DNA from: UBA2942 sp045127535
Lineage (GTDB): Bacteria > Bacillota > Clostridia > Lachnospirales > Lachnospiraceae
Length of the DNA stretch: 64,000 bases
Direction of reading: 5' to 3'
NCBI GenBank assembly: GCA_045127535.1
Contig: JBGVQN010000045.1
Coordinates: 78,405-142,404, forward strand
Under the pieces are notes generated by a model. That model searched no databases, was not told where the DNA came from, and worked only from the letters and a program-made list of their open reading frames with translations. Positions 32,216 through 41,058 of this stretch are shown here, one piece after another. The translations under genes were made by a program, and so were the position numbers. How positions within the stretch are numbered: position 1 is the first letter of the stretch; the number at the start of each line of letters is the position of its first letter.

Positions 32216-33091
32216 TTGAGTAAGATAGCAATTGTAACAGACAGTAATAGTGGTATTACCCAGCAGGAAGCAAAAGAGCTGGGTATCTATGTATTGCCGA
32301 TGCCATTCTATATTAACGATGAATTGTACTTTGAGGATATCAGCCTGACACAGGAAGATTTCTATCGTATGTTGGGAGAAGACGCAGAGATCCATACTTC
32401 TCAGCCAGCACCTTCTGATGTCACCCATTTGTGGGAAGGCTTATTAGAGGAATATGATGAGGTAGTACACATTCCTATGTCCAGCGGCCTGTCTGGTTCC
32501 TGTCAGACAGCTATGATGCTGGCACAGGAATACGGCGGCAGAGTACAGGTAGTTAACAACCAGCGGATTTCCGTAACCCAGCGTCAGTCTGCTTTAGAGG
32601 CAATAGAACTGGCTGCAAAGGGGAAAACTGCCAGTGAAATTAAGGAAATGTTAGAACTGCATAAAATGGATGCCAGCATCTACATTATGGTAGACACGCT
32701 GAAATACCTGAAGAAAGGCGGACGTGTGACTCCTGCCGGTGCAGCATTGGGCACTTTGCTGCGGATCAAGCCTGTCCTGCAGATCCAGGGAGAAAAGCTG
32801 GATGCTTTTGCAAAGGCCCGTTCTATGAAGCAGGCCAAGGCGATTATGGTGAATGCACTTTTAAAAGATATAGAGACCCGTTTTGGAGGCAATCTTCCTG
32901 CTCAGCCAGTGAGGGTTATGATGGCACATACCATGAATCAGGAGGAAGCAGAAAAATGGAGGGAAGAACTGAATGCAGTGTTCCCTGGCTATGAGATCAT
33001 CATTAATCCTCTTTCATTAAGTGTAGCCTGCCATATTGGTCCAGGGTCCATTGCCATTGCCTGTACACAGTATTTGCCTGCTGATAGGTAA
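32216..33091 (+). CDS. DegV family fatty-acid-binding protein
   Basis: 291 residues from a TTG start after GGAG. DegV fold: IAIVTDSNSGITQQEAKELG at the N-terminus, TSQPAPSDV, HIPMSSGLSGSCQTAM (fatty-acid head-group site), VDTLKYLKKGGRVTPAGAALG and LRIKPVLQI. Homologues of the FakB type bind a fatty acid and present it to the kinase FakA for phosphorylation; other DegV proteins have no known partner. A second DegV lies at 61480-62355, and several copies per genome with different lipid preference are usual in Firmicutes. No FakA-type kinase is in this window. Confidence 0.9.
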   Translation: MSKIAIVTDSNSGITQQEAKELGIYVLPMPFYINDELYFEDISLTQEDFYRMLGEDAEIHTSQPAPSDVTHLWEGLLEEYDEVVHIPMSSGLSGSCQTAMMLAQEYGGRVQVVNNQRISVTQRQSALEAIELAAKGKTASEIKEMLELHKMDASIYIMVDTLKYLKKGGRVTPAGAALGTLLRIKPVLQIQGEKLDAFAKARSMKQAKAIMVNALLKDIETRFGGNLPAQPVRVMMAHTMNQEEAEKWREELNAVFPGYEIIINPLSLSVACHIGPGSIAIACTQYLPADR

Positions 33092-33142
33092 TGTGTTTCG
33101 CAATTACCTATTGCCTGCTGAACCTGAAGGGAGATGTGTACC

Positions 33143-34021
33143 ATGAATATTTATGAACAGTTAAAAAGACGGCAGAAGGTACCAGTGCGTCTGGTGGGAT
33201 TAGACCTGGACGGTACAGTGTTTACTGAAGCCAAGGAGATTACTCCACGTACCATCCGTGCCATTTCCAGGGCAATCGAACAGGGAATTACAGTACTGCC
33301 AGCCACTGGACGTCCGGAAATTGGTATCCCGGAGGCATTTTTAAAGATTCCCGGTGTCCGTTATTGTCTGTGCAGCAATGGGGCAGAAATCATAGACCGG
33401 AAAGAAAAGAGATCCATTTATCAAAACTGTCTGTCTTCTGAAAAAGTATTGGAAATCATTCCCTGGTTTTTAAAACAGGAATGTACCTGTGAATTGTATA
33501 TGTACAACGGAATTTACGGAGAATACAGACAGAGGGAACTTTGGGAAAAGGTCATACCTGATCCGGGTATTCTGGATTATGTGAGGGCAACCCGTACTCT
33601 GGTAGAGGATCTGATGGGGTTTTATCAGTCTGATCCTCTGCCGGTAGATAAGATCAATACCAGTTTTGGTGATGACGGATTAAAGCATGAGGCATATGAA
33701 CGGCTGCTGCAGGTTTCAGGAATTGCCATTTCCAGTGGCACCCCTGCTAATTTAGAGGTGAATAAAGAAGACTGTGACAAGGGAGAAGCCATGTTGGCTT
33801 TGGGACAGCTTCTGGGCATCCCAAAGGAAAGTATTATGGCCTGCGGTGACAGCAGCAACGACCTGGCTATGATAGAAAAAGTAGGGTGTGGTGCTGCTAT
33901 GGGCAATGCCCTGCCTGTGATTTTAAATGCAGCAGATGTCACCACTTTGTGCAATGAGGAAGAGGGCGTAGCAGAGCTTTTAGAAGCAGTGATGCGGCTG
34001 AATGCAGAATTTGTGCAATGA
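33143..34021 (+). CDS. Cof-type HAD-IIB hydrolase
   Basis: 292 residues. ATG 33143 lies nine bases after AAGGGAG; the in-frame ATG at 33134 overlaps the ribosome site. HAD motif I is LVGLDLDGTVFT (nucleophile and acid Asp), motif II is VLPATGRP, and motifs III/IV are ESIMACGDSSNDLAMIEKVG (about 237-256). The C2-type cap and the length match the Cof subfamily of sugar-phosphate or FMN phosphatases. Actual substrate unknown. It follows degV at 51 bp and precedes DUF3783 with 20 bp spacing, suggesting one transcript. Confidence 0.9.
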   Translation: MNIYEQLKRRQKVPVRLVGLDLDGTVFTEAKEITPRTIRAISRAIEQGITVLPATGRPEIGIPEAFLKIPGVRYCLCSNGAEIIDRKEKRSIYQNCLSSEKVLEIIPWFLKQECTCELYMYNGIYGEYRQRELWEKVIPDPGILDYVRATRTLVEDLMGFYQSDPLPVDKINTSFGDDGLKHEAYERLLQVSGIAISSGTPANLEVNKEDCDKGEAMLALGQLLGIPKESIMACGDSSNDLAMIEKVGCGAAMGNALPVILNAADVTTLCNEEEGVAELLEAVMRLNAEFVQ

Positions 34022-34041
34022 TTTTAAAATGGAGGTATATC

Positions 34042-34431
34042 ATGAAACAGCCAGTGGTATTACTATATCAGATCCCTATACAGGAAAAAATCAAAATCAT
34101 GCAGGTACTTCAGAGATATCGCTGCCAGGGGATTTCAGTGGAAACAGAACAGTATGCCATGCCCCTTGGAGTATTGGCAGGAGAGGTGGAAGCAGGAAAA
34201 GAAAAGCCTGTTTATACAGGAAAGCCGCTGCCGGAACCGGTCATGGTATTTTGTAACTGCAGTGATACCCTGTTAGACAGTCTCCTTCTAGCACTGCGCC
34301 AGGCGCAGCTGCCGGCGATTTTAAAGGCAGTGCTGACACCTGTAAATCAAAGCTGGACAGCAGGAATGTTGTATTTTGAACTTGCAAAAGAGCGTCAGGA
34401 AATTTTACAGCGGAAGAAGAAATTAGTCTAA
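34042..34431 (+). CDS. DUF3783 family protein
   Basis: 129 residues from ATG 34042, six bases after GGAGG, 20 bp after the HAD gene. Small soluble protein: VVLLYQIPIQEKIKIMQVLQ at the N-terminus, a central region (PLGVLAGEV), MVFCNCSDTLLDSLLLALRQ, and a C-terminal LTPVNQSWTAGMLYFELAKE followed by a basic tail. The pattern of a helix that counts back to LxPxNxxW is characteristic of DUF3783, found in Lachnospiraceae and Ruminococcaceae. No known function. Confidence 0.75.
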   Translation: MKQPVVLLYQIPIQEKIKIMQVLQRYRCQGISVETEQYAMPLGVLAGEVEAGKEKPVYTGKPLPEPVMVFCNCSDTLLDSLLLALRQAQLPAILKAVLTPVNQSWTAGMLYFELAKERQEILQRKKKLV

Positions 34432-34446
34432 AAAAGCAAAAAAGAG

Positions 34447-34475
34447 TTGCAATAATGGATTTCATGTGATAAACT
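34447..34475 (+). promoter_or_regulatory. promoter of carAB
   Basis: TTGCAA (34447-34452), 17-bp spacer, TAAACT (34470-34475), about 160 bp before carA and just ahead of an attenuator-like hairpin. Confidence 0.5.
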
Positions 34476-34531
34476 CTTTCTAATGCAAAAAGAGGCAGAA
34501 CTTTGTACCGCCAACATAGCAGTAACTGAGA

Positions 34532-34595
34532 GACGGTGCACGTAAGTGCGCATGTTCCAAAGGAGGAGTATGCGCAGGTGTTCGTCTTTTTTTTT
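34532..34595 (+). terminator. leader terminator (probable attenuator) of carAB
   Basis: GACG...CGTC and TGCGCAT/ATGCGCA pair around a TTCCAAAGGAGGAG-containing loop and are followed by nine T residues. The hairpin stands 42 bp before carA and after the promoter, so transcription of carAB must pass it. An upstream segment AACTGAGAGACGG resembles, imperfectly, the PyrR-binding loop consensus. Pyrimidine-dependent attenuation is an inference. Confidence 0.7.
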
Positions 34596-34636
34596 GCGCA
34601 AAGACATCACAGTCAATACGTATCAGAAAGGAAACG

Positions 34637-35716
34637 GTGGAACGAATGAAGGCATTCTTAATATTAGAAGATGGTCATGTGTTTACCGGCAAAGGAATTG
34701 GTGCTGACAAGGAAATCATCAGTGAGATCGTGTTTAACACCTCTATGACAGGATACTTAGAGGTCCTGACAGATCCTTCTTATGCCGGACAGGCTGTTGT
34801 AATGACTTATCCCTTAATCGGCAATTATGGTATTTGCCGGGAGGATATGGAATCTAAAAGAGGTTGGCCAGACGGCTATATTGTAAGAGAGGTTTCCAGA
34901 ATCCCAAGCAATTTCCGAAGCGAGGGAACCATCCAGGACTTTTTGGTAGAAAATGATATTCCAGGCATTGCAGGAATCGATACCCGTGCCCTGACCAAGA
35001 TCCTCCGGGAAAAAGGTACTATGAATGGTATGATCACCCGCAATGAGAATTATAATTTAGATGAGATCCTGCCAAAGTTAAAGGCATATACCACTGCTGG
35101 TGTGGTGAAAAAGGTAACCTGTGCAGAACCCACTGTATTGCCTGGAGATGGGTTTAAGGTGGCTCTGTTGGATCTGGGCGCTAAAAACAACATTGCCCAT
35201 TCCCTGCATCAGAGAGGCTGTCAGGTCACCATTTATCCTGCAGACACCAAGGCAGAAGAGATCATTGCTGCCAATCCGGACGGCATTATGTTAAGCAACG
35301 GCCCTGGAGATCCGGCAGAAAATACAGAGATCATTGCAGAAATCAGAAAGCTGTATGAAACAGATATCCCGATCTTTGCCATCTGTCTGGGACATCAGCT
35401 GATGGCTCTGGCAACCGGCTGTACCACCTACAAGATGAAGTATGGACACAGAGGCGGCAATCATCCGGTGAAGGATCTGCAGACTGGCAGAGTGTATATT
35501 TCTTCTCAGAACCATGGATATGTAGTCAATACAGAGAATTTAGACCCGGCTGTGGCAGAGCCTGCATTTGTAAATGTCAATGACGGTACCAATGAGGGAT
35601 TGTCCTATAAGGGAAAAAATATTTTTACTGTACAGTTTCATCCGGAAGCATGCCCGGGACCGCAGGACAGCGGATACCTGTTTGACCGCTTTTTGGACAT
35701 GATGAAAAATCGTTAA
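34637..35716 (+). CDS. carA: carbamoyl-phosphate synthase small (glutaminase) subunit
   Basis: 359 residues from GTG 34637 (AAAGGA four bases upstream); ATG 34646 is the alternative and matches where most homologues begin (MKAFLILEDG). Hydrolyses glutamine and channels ammonia to CarB. The N-terminal CPSase domain has VFNTSMTGYLEVLTDPSYAG (about 34-53) and GIAGIDTRALTK. The class-I glutaminase domain has SNGPGDP, IFAICLGHQLMAL (nucleophile Cys), SSQNHGYVV and QFHPEACPGP (His, Glu). All catalytic residues present. Followed at 24 bp by carB. Confidence 0.96.
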   Translation: MERMKAFLILEDGHVFTGKGIGADKEIISEIVFNTSMTGYLEVLTDPSYAGQAVVMTYPLIGNYGICREDMESKRGWPDGYIVREVSRIPSNFRSEGTIQDFLVENDIPGIAGIDTRALTKILREKGTMNGMITRNENYNLDEILPKLKAYTTAGVVKKVTCAEPTVLPGDGFKVALLDLGAKNNIAHSLHQRGCQVTIYPADTKAEEIIAANPDGIMLSNGPGDPAENTEIIAEIRKLYETDIPIFAICLGHQLMALATGCTTYKMKYGHRGGNHPVKDLQTGRVYISSQNHGYVVNTENLDPAVAEPAFVNVNDGTNEGLSYKGKNIFTVQFHPEACPGPQDSGYLFDRFLDMMKNR

Positions 35717-35740
35717 CAGACGTGGGAATGGAGGAAGAGT

Positions 35741-38700
35741 ATGCCAAAGGACAGTAGTATAAAGAAAGTATTAGTAATTGGTTCCGGCCCGATCGTCATC
35801 GGTCAGGCTGCGGAGTTTGACTATGCAGGTACACAGGCCTGCCGTTCCTTAAAGGACGAGGGCGTTTCCGTTGTGTTGGTCAATTCCAATCCGGCAACCA
35901 TTATGACCGATAAAAACATTGCAGATCATGTATATATTGAGCCTTTAACTGTTCCGGTGCTGGAGCAGATCATTGCAAAGGAGCGCCCGGACAGCGTACT
36001 GCCTACCTTAGGCGGTCAGGCAGGTCTGAACCTGGGTATGGAGCTGGCAGAAAAAGGCATTCTGGACAAGTACAACTGCCGCCTGATCGGTACCACACCG
36101 GAGACCATCAAGCGTGCAGAGGATCGTCTGGAATTTAAGAACACCATGGAAAAGATCCATGAGCCGGTAGCTGCCTCTCTGGTCGTTGAAAATGTGGAGG
36201 ACGGTATTGCCTTTACCAACACCATTGGTTACCCGGTGGTGCTGCGTCCTGCGTACACCTTAGGCGGCAGCGGCGGCGGTATTGCTCACAATGAAGAAGA
36301 ATTGGTTGAGATCCTTGCTAACGGTCTGCGCTTAAGCCGTGTAGGACAGGTGCTGGTAGAAAGATGCATTGCAGGCTGGAAGGAGATCGAGTATGAGGTA
36401 ATGCGTGACGGTGCAGGCAATGTGATCACCGTATGTAACATGGAAAACCTAGACCCGGTAGGCGTGCATACCGGTGACAGTATCGTAGTAGCGCCTTCCC
36501 AGACATTAGGGGATAAGGAATACCAGATGCTGCGTACCTCTGCCTTGAACATCATCAGTGAGCTGAAGATCACCGGCGGATGTAACGTACAGTTTGCTCT
36601 CCACCCGGAAAGCTTTGAATACTGTGTCATTGAGGTAAATCCACGTGTCAGCCGTTCCTCTGCACTGGCATCCAAGGCCACCGGTTATCCAATTGCCAAA
36701 GTAGCTGCCAAGATCGCTCTGGGATACACACTGGATGAGATCCCCAATGCCATTACCGGCAAGACCTTTGCAAGCTTTGAGCCAATGCTGGACTACTGTG
36801 TGGTAAAGTTCCCAAGACTGCCCTTTGACAAGTTTATTCAGGCAAAGCGTACACTGACCACCCAGATGAAGGCTACTGGTGAGGTCATGGCCATCTGCAA
36901 TAACTTTGAGGGTGGTCTGATGAAGGCACTGCGCTCCTTAGAGCAGCATGTAGACAGCCTGATCTATGAGGACTACGCAGAGAAGTCTCAGGAGGAGATC
37001 TTAGAGATGTTAGAGCGGGTAGATGACCGCCGTATCTTTGTCATTGCAGAAGCCATCCGTAAGGGCATCAGCTATGAGACCATTCATAACATTACCAAGA
37101 TCGACATCTGGTTCATTGATAAAATTGCCATCCTGGTAGAGATGGAGCAGGCGCTTGCCACACAGCCTTTGACCAAAGAGCTGTTAGAGGAAGCCAAGCG
37201 CATTGAATTCCCGGATAAAGTCATTGCACAGCTGACCGGCAAGACAGAAAAGGAGATCAAGGAGCTGCGCAGTGCATGGGGCATTCATGCGGCCTTTAAG
37301 ATGGTAGATACCTGTGCAGCAGAGTTTGCAGCAACCACTCCTTATTATTACTCTGTATTTGGCAGTGAAAATGAAGCAGAGGAAACAAACGGCAGAAAAA
37401 AGGTACTGGTGCTTGGTTCCGGCCCCATCCGTATTGGACAGGGTATTGAGTTTGACTTCTGTTCTGTACACTGTACCTGGGCATTCTCCAAGGCAGGCTA
37501 TGAGACCATTATCGTCAACAACAACCCGGAGACAGTATCCACAGACTTTGATATTGCAGACAAGCTGTATTTTGAGCCTCTGACACCGGAAGATGTAGAA
37601 AATATCGTAGAGCTGGAAAAACCGGACGGCGCAGTGGTACAGTTTGGCGGCCAGACAGCCATTAAGCTGACAGAAGCCCTGATGAAAATGGGTGTGCCGA
37701 TCCTGGGAACCAGTGCAAAAGACGTAGATGCAGCAGAGGACAGAGAGCTGTTTGATGAGATCTTAGAGCAGTGTGAGATCCCAAGACCTGCAGGACTGAC
37801 AGTATACACCTGTGAGGAAGCCATTGCAGCTGCCCATCAGTTAGGCTATCCGGTACTGGTACGTCCTTCCTATGTACTTGGTGGACAGGGCATGCAGATC
37901 GCCATTAATGACAATGATATTACAGAGTTTATTGGTATCATCAACCGGATCGCCCAGGAGCATCCGATCCTGGTAGATAAATATATGATGGGTAAGGAGA
38001 TCGAGGTAGATGCTGTCTGTGACGGGGAAGATATTCTGATCCCTGGTATCATGGAGCATATTGAGCGCGCAGGTATCCACTCCGGTGACTCTATCTCTGT
38101 ATATCCGGCCAAGAGCATTACGCCGGAGGTAAAGGAGATGCTGGTAGAATATACCCGCCGTCTGGCAAGAGCCCTCCATGTAAAGGGACTGATCAACATT
38201 CAGTTCATTGTATCTGATGGACAGGTATATGTCATTGAGGTAAATCCACGTTCTTCCAGAACCGTACCATATATCAGCAAGGTAACAGGTATCCCAATCG
38301 TAGACCTGGCAACAGAAGTGATCATTGGCAAAACCATCCGTGAGTTGGGCTATGAGCCAGGCCTGCAGAAGGAAGCAGACTACTATGCCATTAAGATGCC
38401 GGTATTCTCCTTTGAGAAGCTTCGTGGTGCAGATATTGCCTTAGGACCTGAAATGAAGTCTACCGGTGAGTGTCTGGGTATTGCAGCAACCTTTAATGAA
38501 GCGCTGTACAAGGCATTTATTGGAGCAGGCATCCAGCTGCCAAAGCACAAAAAGATGATCATTACCGTACGTGATACGGATAAGGAAGAGATCGTAGACA
38601 TTGCAAGACGCTTTGCTGCACTGGGCTATGAGATCTACTCTACGGTAGGTACTGCAAAGCACCTCTGCAGCAACGGTATCCCGGCAATGCGTGTGAACAA

Positions 38701-38935
38701 GTTAGAGCAGGATTCTCCAAACCTGTTAGACCTGATTTTAGACCATCACATTGACCTGGTCATTGATACCCCAAGCCAGGGTGCGGTGAGAAGCCATGAC
38801 GGCTTTATCATCCGCCGTAACGCCATTGAGACTGGCGTGAATGTACTCACCTCTACAGATACAGCCAGAGCTCTGGTGACCAGTCTGGAAAACAGAGAGG
38901 ATGAACTGACATTGATCGATATTGCAACGATCTAA
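35741..38935 (+). CDS. carB: carbamoyl-phosphate synthase large subunit
   Basis: 1064 residues, normal length, GGAGGAAG before the ATG. Two tandem ATP-grasp halves: the first begins LVIGSGPIVIGQAAEFDYAG and forms carboxyphosphate. The second begins near residue 553 with LVLGSGPIRIGQGIEFDFCS and phosphorylates carbamate. Each has its grasp motif (RPAYTLGGSGGGIAHNEEEL, and RPSYVLGGQGMQIA) and IEVNPR metal site (CVIEVNPRVSRSSALAS, YVIEVNPRSSRTVPYIS). The C-terminal ~130 residues form the allosteric MGS-like domain (TVGTAKHLCSNGIPAMRV). Supplies carbamoyl phosphate to pyrB (and possibly arginine synthesis). The reading frame is intact; the IS element lies downstream and does not interrupt it. Confidence 0.97.
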   Translation: MPKDSSIKKVLVIGSGPIVIGQAAEFDYAGTQACRSLKDEGVSVVLVNSNPATIMTDKNIADHVYIEPLTVPVLEQIIAKERPDSVLPTLGGQAGLNLGMELAEKGILDKYNCRLIGTTPETIKRAEDRLEFKNTMEKIHEPVAASLVVENVEDGIAFTNTIGYPVVLRPAYTLGGSGGGIAHNEEELVEILANGLRLSRVGQVLVERCIAGWKEIEYEVMRDGAGNVITVCNMENLDPVGVHTGDSIVVAPSQTLGDKEYQMLRTSALNIISELKITGGCNVQFALHPESFEYCVIEVNPRVSRSSALASKATGYPIAKVAAKIALGYTLDEIPNAITGKTFASFEPMLDYCVVKFPRLPFDKFIQAKRTLTTQMKATGEVMAICNNFEGGLMKALRSLEQHVDSLIYEDYAEKSQEEILEMLERVDDRRIFVIAEAIRKGISYETIHNITKIDIWFIDKIAILVEMEQALATQPLTKELLEEAKRIEFPDKVIAQLTGKTEKEIKELRSAWGIHAAFKMVDTCAAEFAATTPYYYSVFGSENEAEETNGRKKVLVLGSGPIRIGQGIEFDFCSVHCTWAFSKAGYETIIVNNNPETVSTDFDIADKLYFEPLTPEDVENIVELEKPDGAVVQFGGQTAIKLTEALMKMGVPILGTSAKDVDAAEDRELFDEILEQCEIPRPAGLTVYTCEEAIAAAHQLGYPVLVRPSYVLGGQGMQIAINDNDITEFIGIINRIAQEHPILVDKYMMGKEIEVDAVCDGEDILIPGIMEHIERAGIHSGDSISVYPAKSITPEVKEMLVEYTRRLARALHVKGLINIQFIVSDGQVYVIEVNPRSSRTVPYISKVTGIPIVDLATEVIIGKTIRELGYEPGLQKEADYYAIKMPVFSFEKLRGADIALGPEMKSTGECLGIAATFNEALYKAFIGAGIQLPKHKKMIITVRDTDKEEIVDIARRFAALGYEIYSTVGTAKHLCSNGIPAMRVNKLEQDSPNLLDLILDHHIDLVIDTPSQGAVRSHDGFIIRRNAIETGVNVLTSTDTARALVTSLENREDELTLIDIATI

Positions 38936-39136
38936 GAATCGGTGAGAAGAACAGCAGATGTTTCTGTAATATAAAATCATATTAAGAAAACGATCCTGGT
39001 ATTCTTTATTTTCCCCATGGAAAGGTAAGGGTACCGCTAGCGTAAAATTTTATTCGGATAATAAATGAAAAGAGGACATTACTTTGTGATAAAGTATTAA
39101 GTACGACCAAAATACACACAAAGGAAGGTGTCCTCT

Positions 39137-40606
39137 ATGATTAACAGTATAAGATATTTTGAAGAAGAATGCATTAACAGATTTGAAAAATTGGAAGATG
39201 ATTTCATGAAAGAGCCTCAAAAGTTAGCAGAGTATGTCCTTGGTCTCACAGAAGAACTGCACAACTTAGGGTTGAGAATGATACAGGAATCTCTGGAAGA
39301 AATGAATGGAATGCTTCGAAAAAGCCAAAAGCGTCTACAGCACTGGGTAGTAGAATCCCATGAAACGAAGCAGCTGATCACCTCATTAGGAACTGTCACA
39401 TTTGAAAAGACTTTATTCAAAAACAAGGAGACAGGTGAATGTGAATATTTGCTTGACCGGATTTTGGGTTTAGAAAAGCATGAACGCATTAGCGAAGATG
39501 CTCTTGCACGAATGTTTAAAGAAGCAGTTCAGAGCTCATACAGACGAGGTGGAGAAGAAACCAGTCTGACAACGGATGTTAATAAGCAGACGGTCAAAAA
39601 CAAGATTCATGCATTGGAATTTCCCCGAAATGAAGAAAAACCGGAAGAGAAAAAAGAGGTAGAATATCTATATATCGAGGCAGACGAGGATCATGCGTCA
39701 TTACAGTTCCGGGAGAAAAAAGGAGATTTGGAGGAAAATGAAAACCATCAGAAAAACAACTGTCTAATTACAAAACTTGTTTATGTTCATGAAGGGATTG
39801 AAAAAGAAGCACCAAAGAGTAAGCGCCACAAACTGGTGAATCCTTATTATTTTTGCGGAACCAGTTATGGAGAAGAAAATGCAGAGTTTTGGGATGAAGT
39901 TTATGAATATATCAATAATCATTATGACCTTGATAAAGTAAAGAAAATTTATTTGAATGCAGATGGTGGCGGATGGATTAAGTCGGGCATGAGAAGGATT
40001 GCTGGTATCACGTATGTATTGGATGAATTTCACATTGAAAAATATCTGACAAAGCTGACGAGTCATATGAAAGACAGCCGGGAAGATGCAGCGGATGAGT
40101 TAAGGACTGCGATACGAAGCAAGACAAAGAAAGATTTCGAAGAAACCGTGGAACGTTTGGAGGGTTGTCTGGAAAATGAGACAGGAATGAAGCGGATTGC
40201 AGATGCAAAGGAATATATCCTTTCAAACTGGACAGCCGCAAAATTAAGATTAAGACATCAAGATGGTGTAACAGGAAGCAGTACAGAAGGTCATGTGAGC
40301 CACGTATTGTCAAGCAGGATGAGCTCGAGACCGATGGGCTGGAGTATAAAGGGTGCAACAAAAGTGGCAAAGCTAAGGGCATATGATCTTAACGGTGGAG
40401 ATATGTTAGAACTGGTAAGATATCAAAAAAGAGAATTACCGAAAGCTATAGGCGCAGAATACGATATTTTAAGCAGTGCAGAAATCCTTCAATCAGAAAA
40501 AAGCAGACATGGAGAGTTGGGAAAGTATGTAGACAGTATGAGCCATAGCATTTCGCTTCAAAATAAAAAAATAGTGTACTTCAATTCGCATATTTGGGGA
40601 TTATAG
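39137..40606 (+). CDS. ISLre2 family transposase (UPF0236)
   Basis: 489 residues, start ATG 39137 after AAGGAAGG (an in-frame GTG at 39128 overlaps the inverted repeat). Recognised by the family pattern: an N-terminal helical region (EEECINRFEKLEDDFMKEPQ), GTVTFEKTLFKNKETGE, YLLDRILGLEKHERIS, YLYIEADEDHASLQ with the first acidic residues, KKIYLNADGGGWIKSGMRRI, YVLDEFHIEKYLTKLT and GSSTEGHVSHVLSSRMSSRP near the C-terminus. The segments around EADEDH, LNADGGGW and TEGHVSH carry conserved acidic and histidine residues expected of a DD(E/D) transposase. Full length and not visibly damaged. Confidence 0.88.
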   Translation: MINSIRYFEEECINRFEKLEDDFMKEPQKLAEYVLGLTEELHNLGLRMIQESLEEMNGMLRKSQKRLQHWVVESHETKQLITSLGTVTFEKTLFKNKETGECEYLLDRILGLEKHERISEDALARMFKEAVQSSYRRGGEETSLTTDVNKQTVKNKIHALEFPRNEEKPEEKKEVEYLYIEADEDHASLQFREKKGDLEENENHQKNNCLITKLVYVHEGIEKEAPKSKRHKLVNPYYFCGTSYGEENAEFWDEVYEYINNHYDLDKVKKIYLNADGGGWIKSGMRRIAGITYVLDEFHIEKYLTKLTSHMKDSREDAADELRTAIRSKTKKDFEETVERLEGCLENETGMKRIADAKEYILSNWTAAKLRLRHQDGVTGSSTEGHVSHVLSSRMSSRPMGWSIKGATKVAKLRAYDLNGGDMLELVRYQKRELPKAIGAEYDILSSAEILQSEKSRHGELGKYVDSMSHSISLQNKKIVYFNSHIWGL

Positions 40607-40629
40607 AAGGTACACATGAATAAGAAAGA

Positions 40630-40711
40630 GGCTTATTCCTCTTGATTACAAAGAAGACCAGCCAAGAGGAATAAGCCGGAGTCTGCCCAGAAAGAAAGCT
40701 GGGCTTGTTTT
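40630..40711 (+). terminator. large hairpin and terminator at the 3' end of the IS
   Basis: A perfect 15-bp stem GGCTTATTCCTCTTG/CAAGAGGAATAAGCC (40630-40644, 40663-40677) is followed by a second hairpin GCCCAG/CTGGGC (40685-40704) and TTGTTTTG. The second hairpin looks like a weak terminator of the transposase transcript. Confidence 0.6.
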
Positions 40712-40837
40712 GTATACCAAAAAGATGTATATTAAACCCACAAGTTATTGTCTGATACTTTATCAGTACATCATGGGTGAACTCTACACCATTATTTCCG
40801 AAGGTAAATTTACGCAATCCTGCAGTGACAGGGAGTG

Positions 40838-40909
40838 TTGAATTTTACCCTATAATCTGGTATACTGCAAATACTCCAAGGAAAACCCGTTTTATATAAG
40901 CGGGTTTTT
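40838..40909 (+). promoter_or_regulatory. promoter followed immediately by a terminator hairpin (attenuator-like)
   Basis: TTGAAT (40838-40843), 17-bp spacer, TATACT (40861-40866). The predicted transcript begins near 40873 and meets AAAACCCG...CGGGTTTTT (40882-40909) within about 35 nt, then an AAAGGAG sequence. The terminator could end read-through from the IS, or attenuate the GT8 operon. Confidence 0.5.
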
Positions 40910-40920
40910 ATAAAGGAGAA

Positions 40921-40962
40921 ATCAATAGCTACCTATTGATTTGGGATCATACAGATATGATC
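40921..40962. promoter_or_regulatory. two adjacent palindromes, candidate MarR operators
   Basis: ATCAATAG-CTAC-CTATTGAT (40921-40940) and GATCATA-CAGA-TATGATC (40945-40962), both perfect, 20 and 18 bp, separated by 4 bp, about 100 bp before the GT8 start. The last gene of the operon encodes a MarR regulator, so autoregulation through these sites is plausible. Confidence 0.5.
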
Positions 40963-41058
40963 GCAGCTGCTTTAATAGAAATTTTATCTGCCGTACATAA
41001 TGAAATAAAAGCATGAAAAAGTTCTCTGGCGGAAATAAAAAGTTTAGAGGGGGTTGTT

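Larger units (their letters stand above)
39029..40829 (+). mobile_element. ISLre2-family insertion sequence
   Basis: About 1.8 kb between carB and the GT8 operon. The ends are imperfect inverted repeats: CTAGCGTAAAATTTTATTCG... on the left (39029-39063) and its complement TTTCCGAAGGTAAATTTACGC... on the right (about 40790-40829). A UPF0236-type transposase fills the middle. Exact termini and the target duplication could not be fixed by eye. A short inverted pair AGAGGACA/TGTCCTCT (39072-39079, 39128-39135) flanks the transposase leader. The intact frame suggests possible activity. Confidence 0.8.

Noticed and set aside
35741..38935. Numerous long open frames antisense to carB
   Set aside because: Shadows produced by codon bias in a highly conserved gene; none has a ribosome site or recognisable domain.
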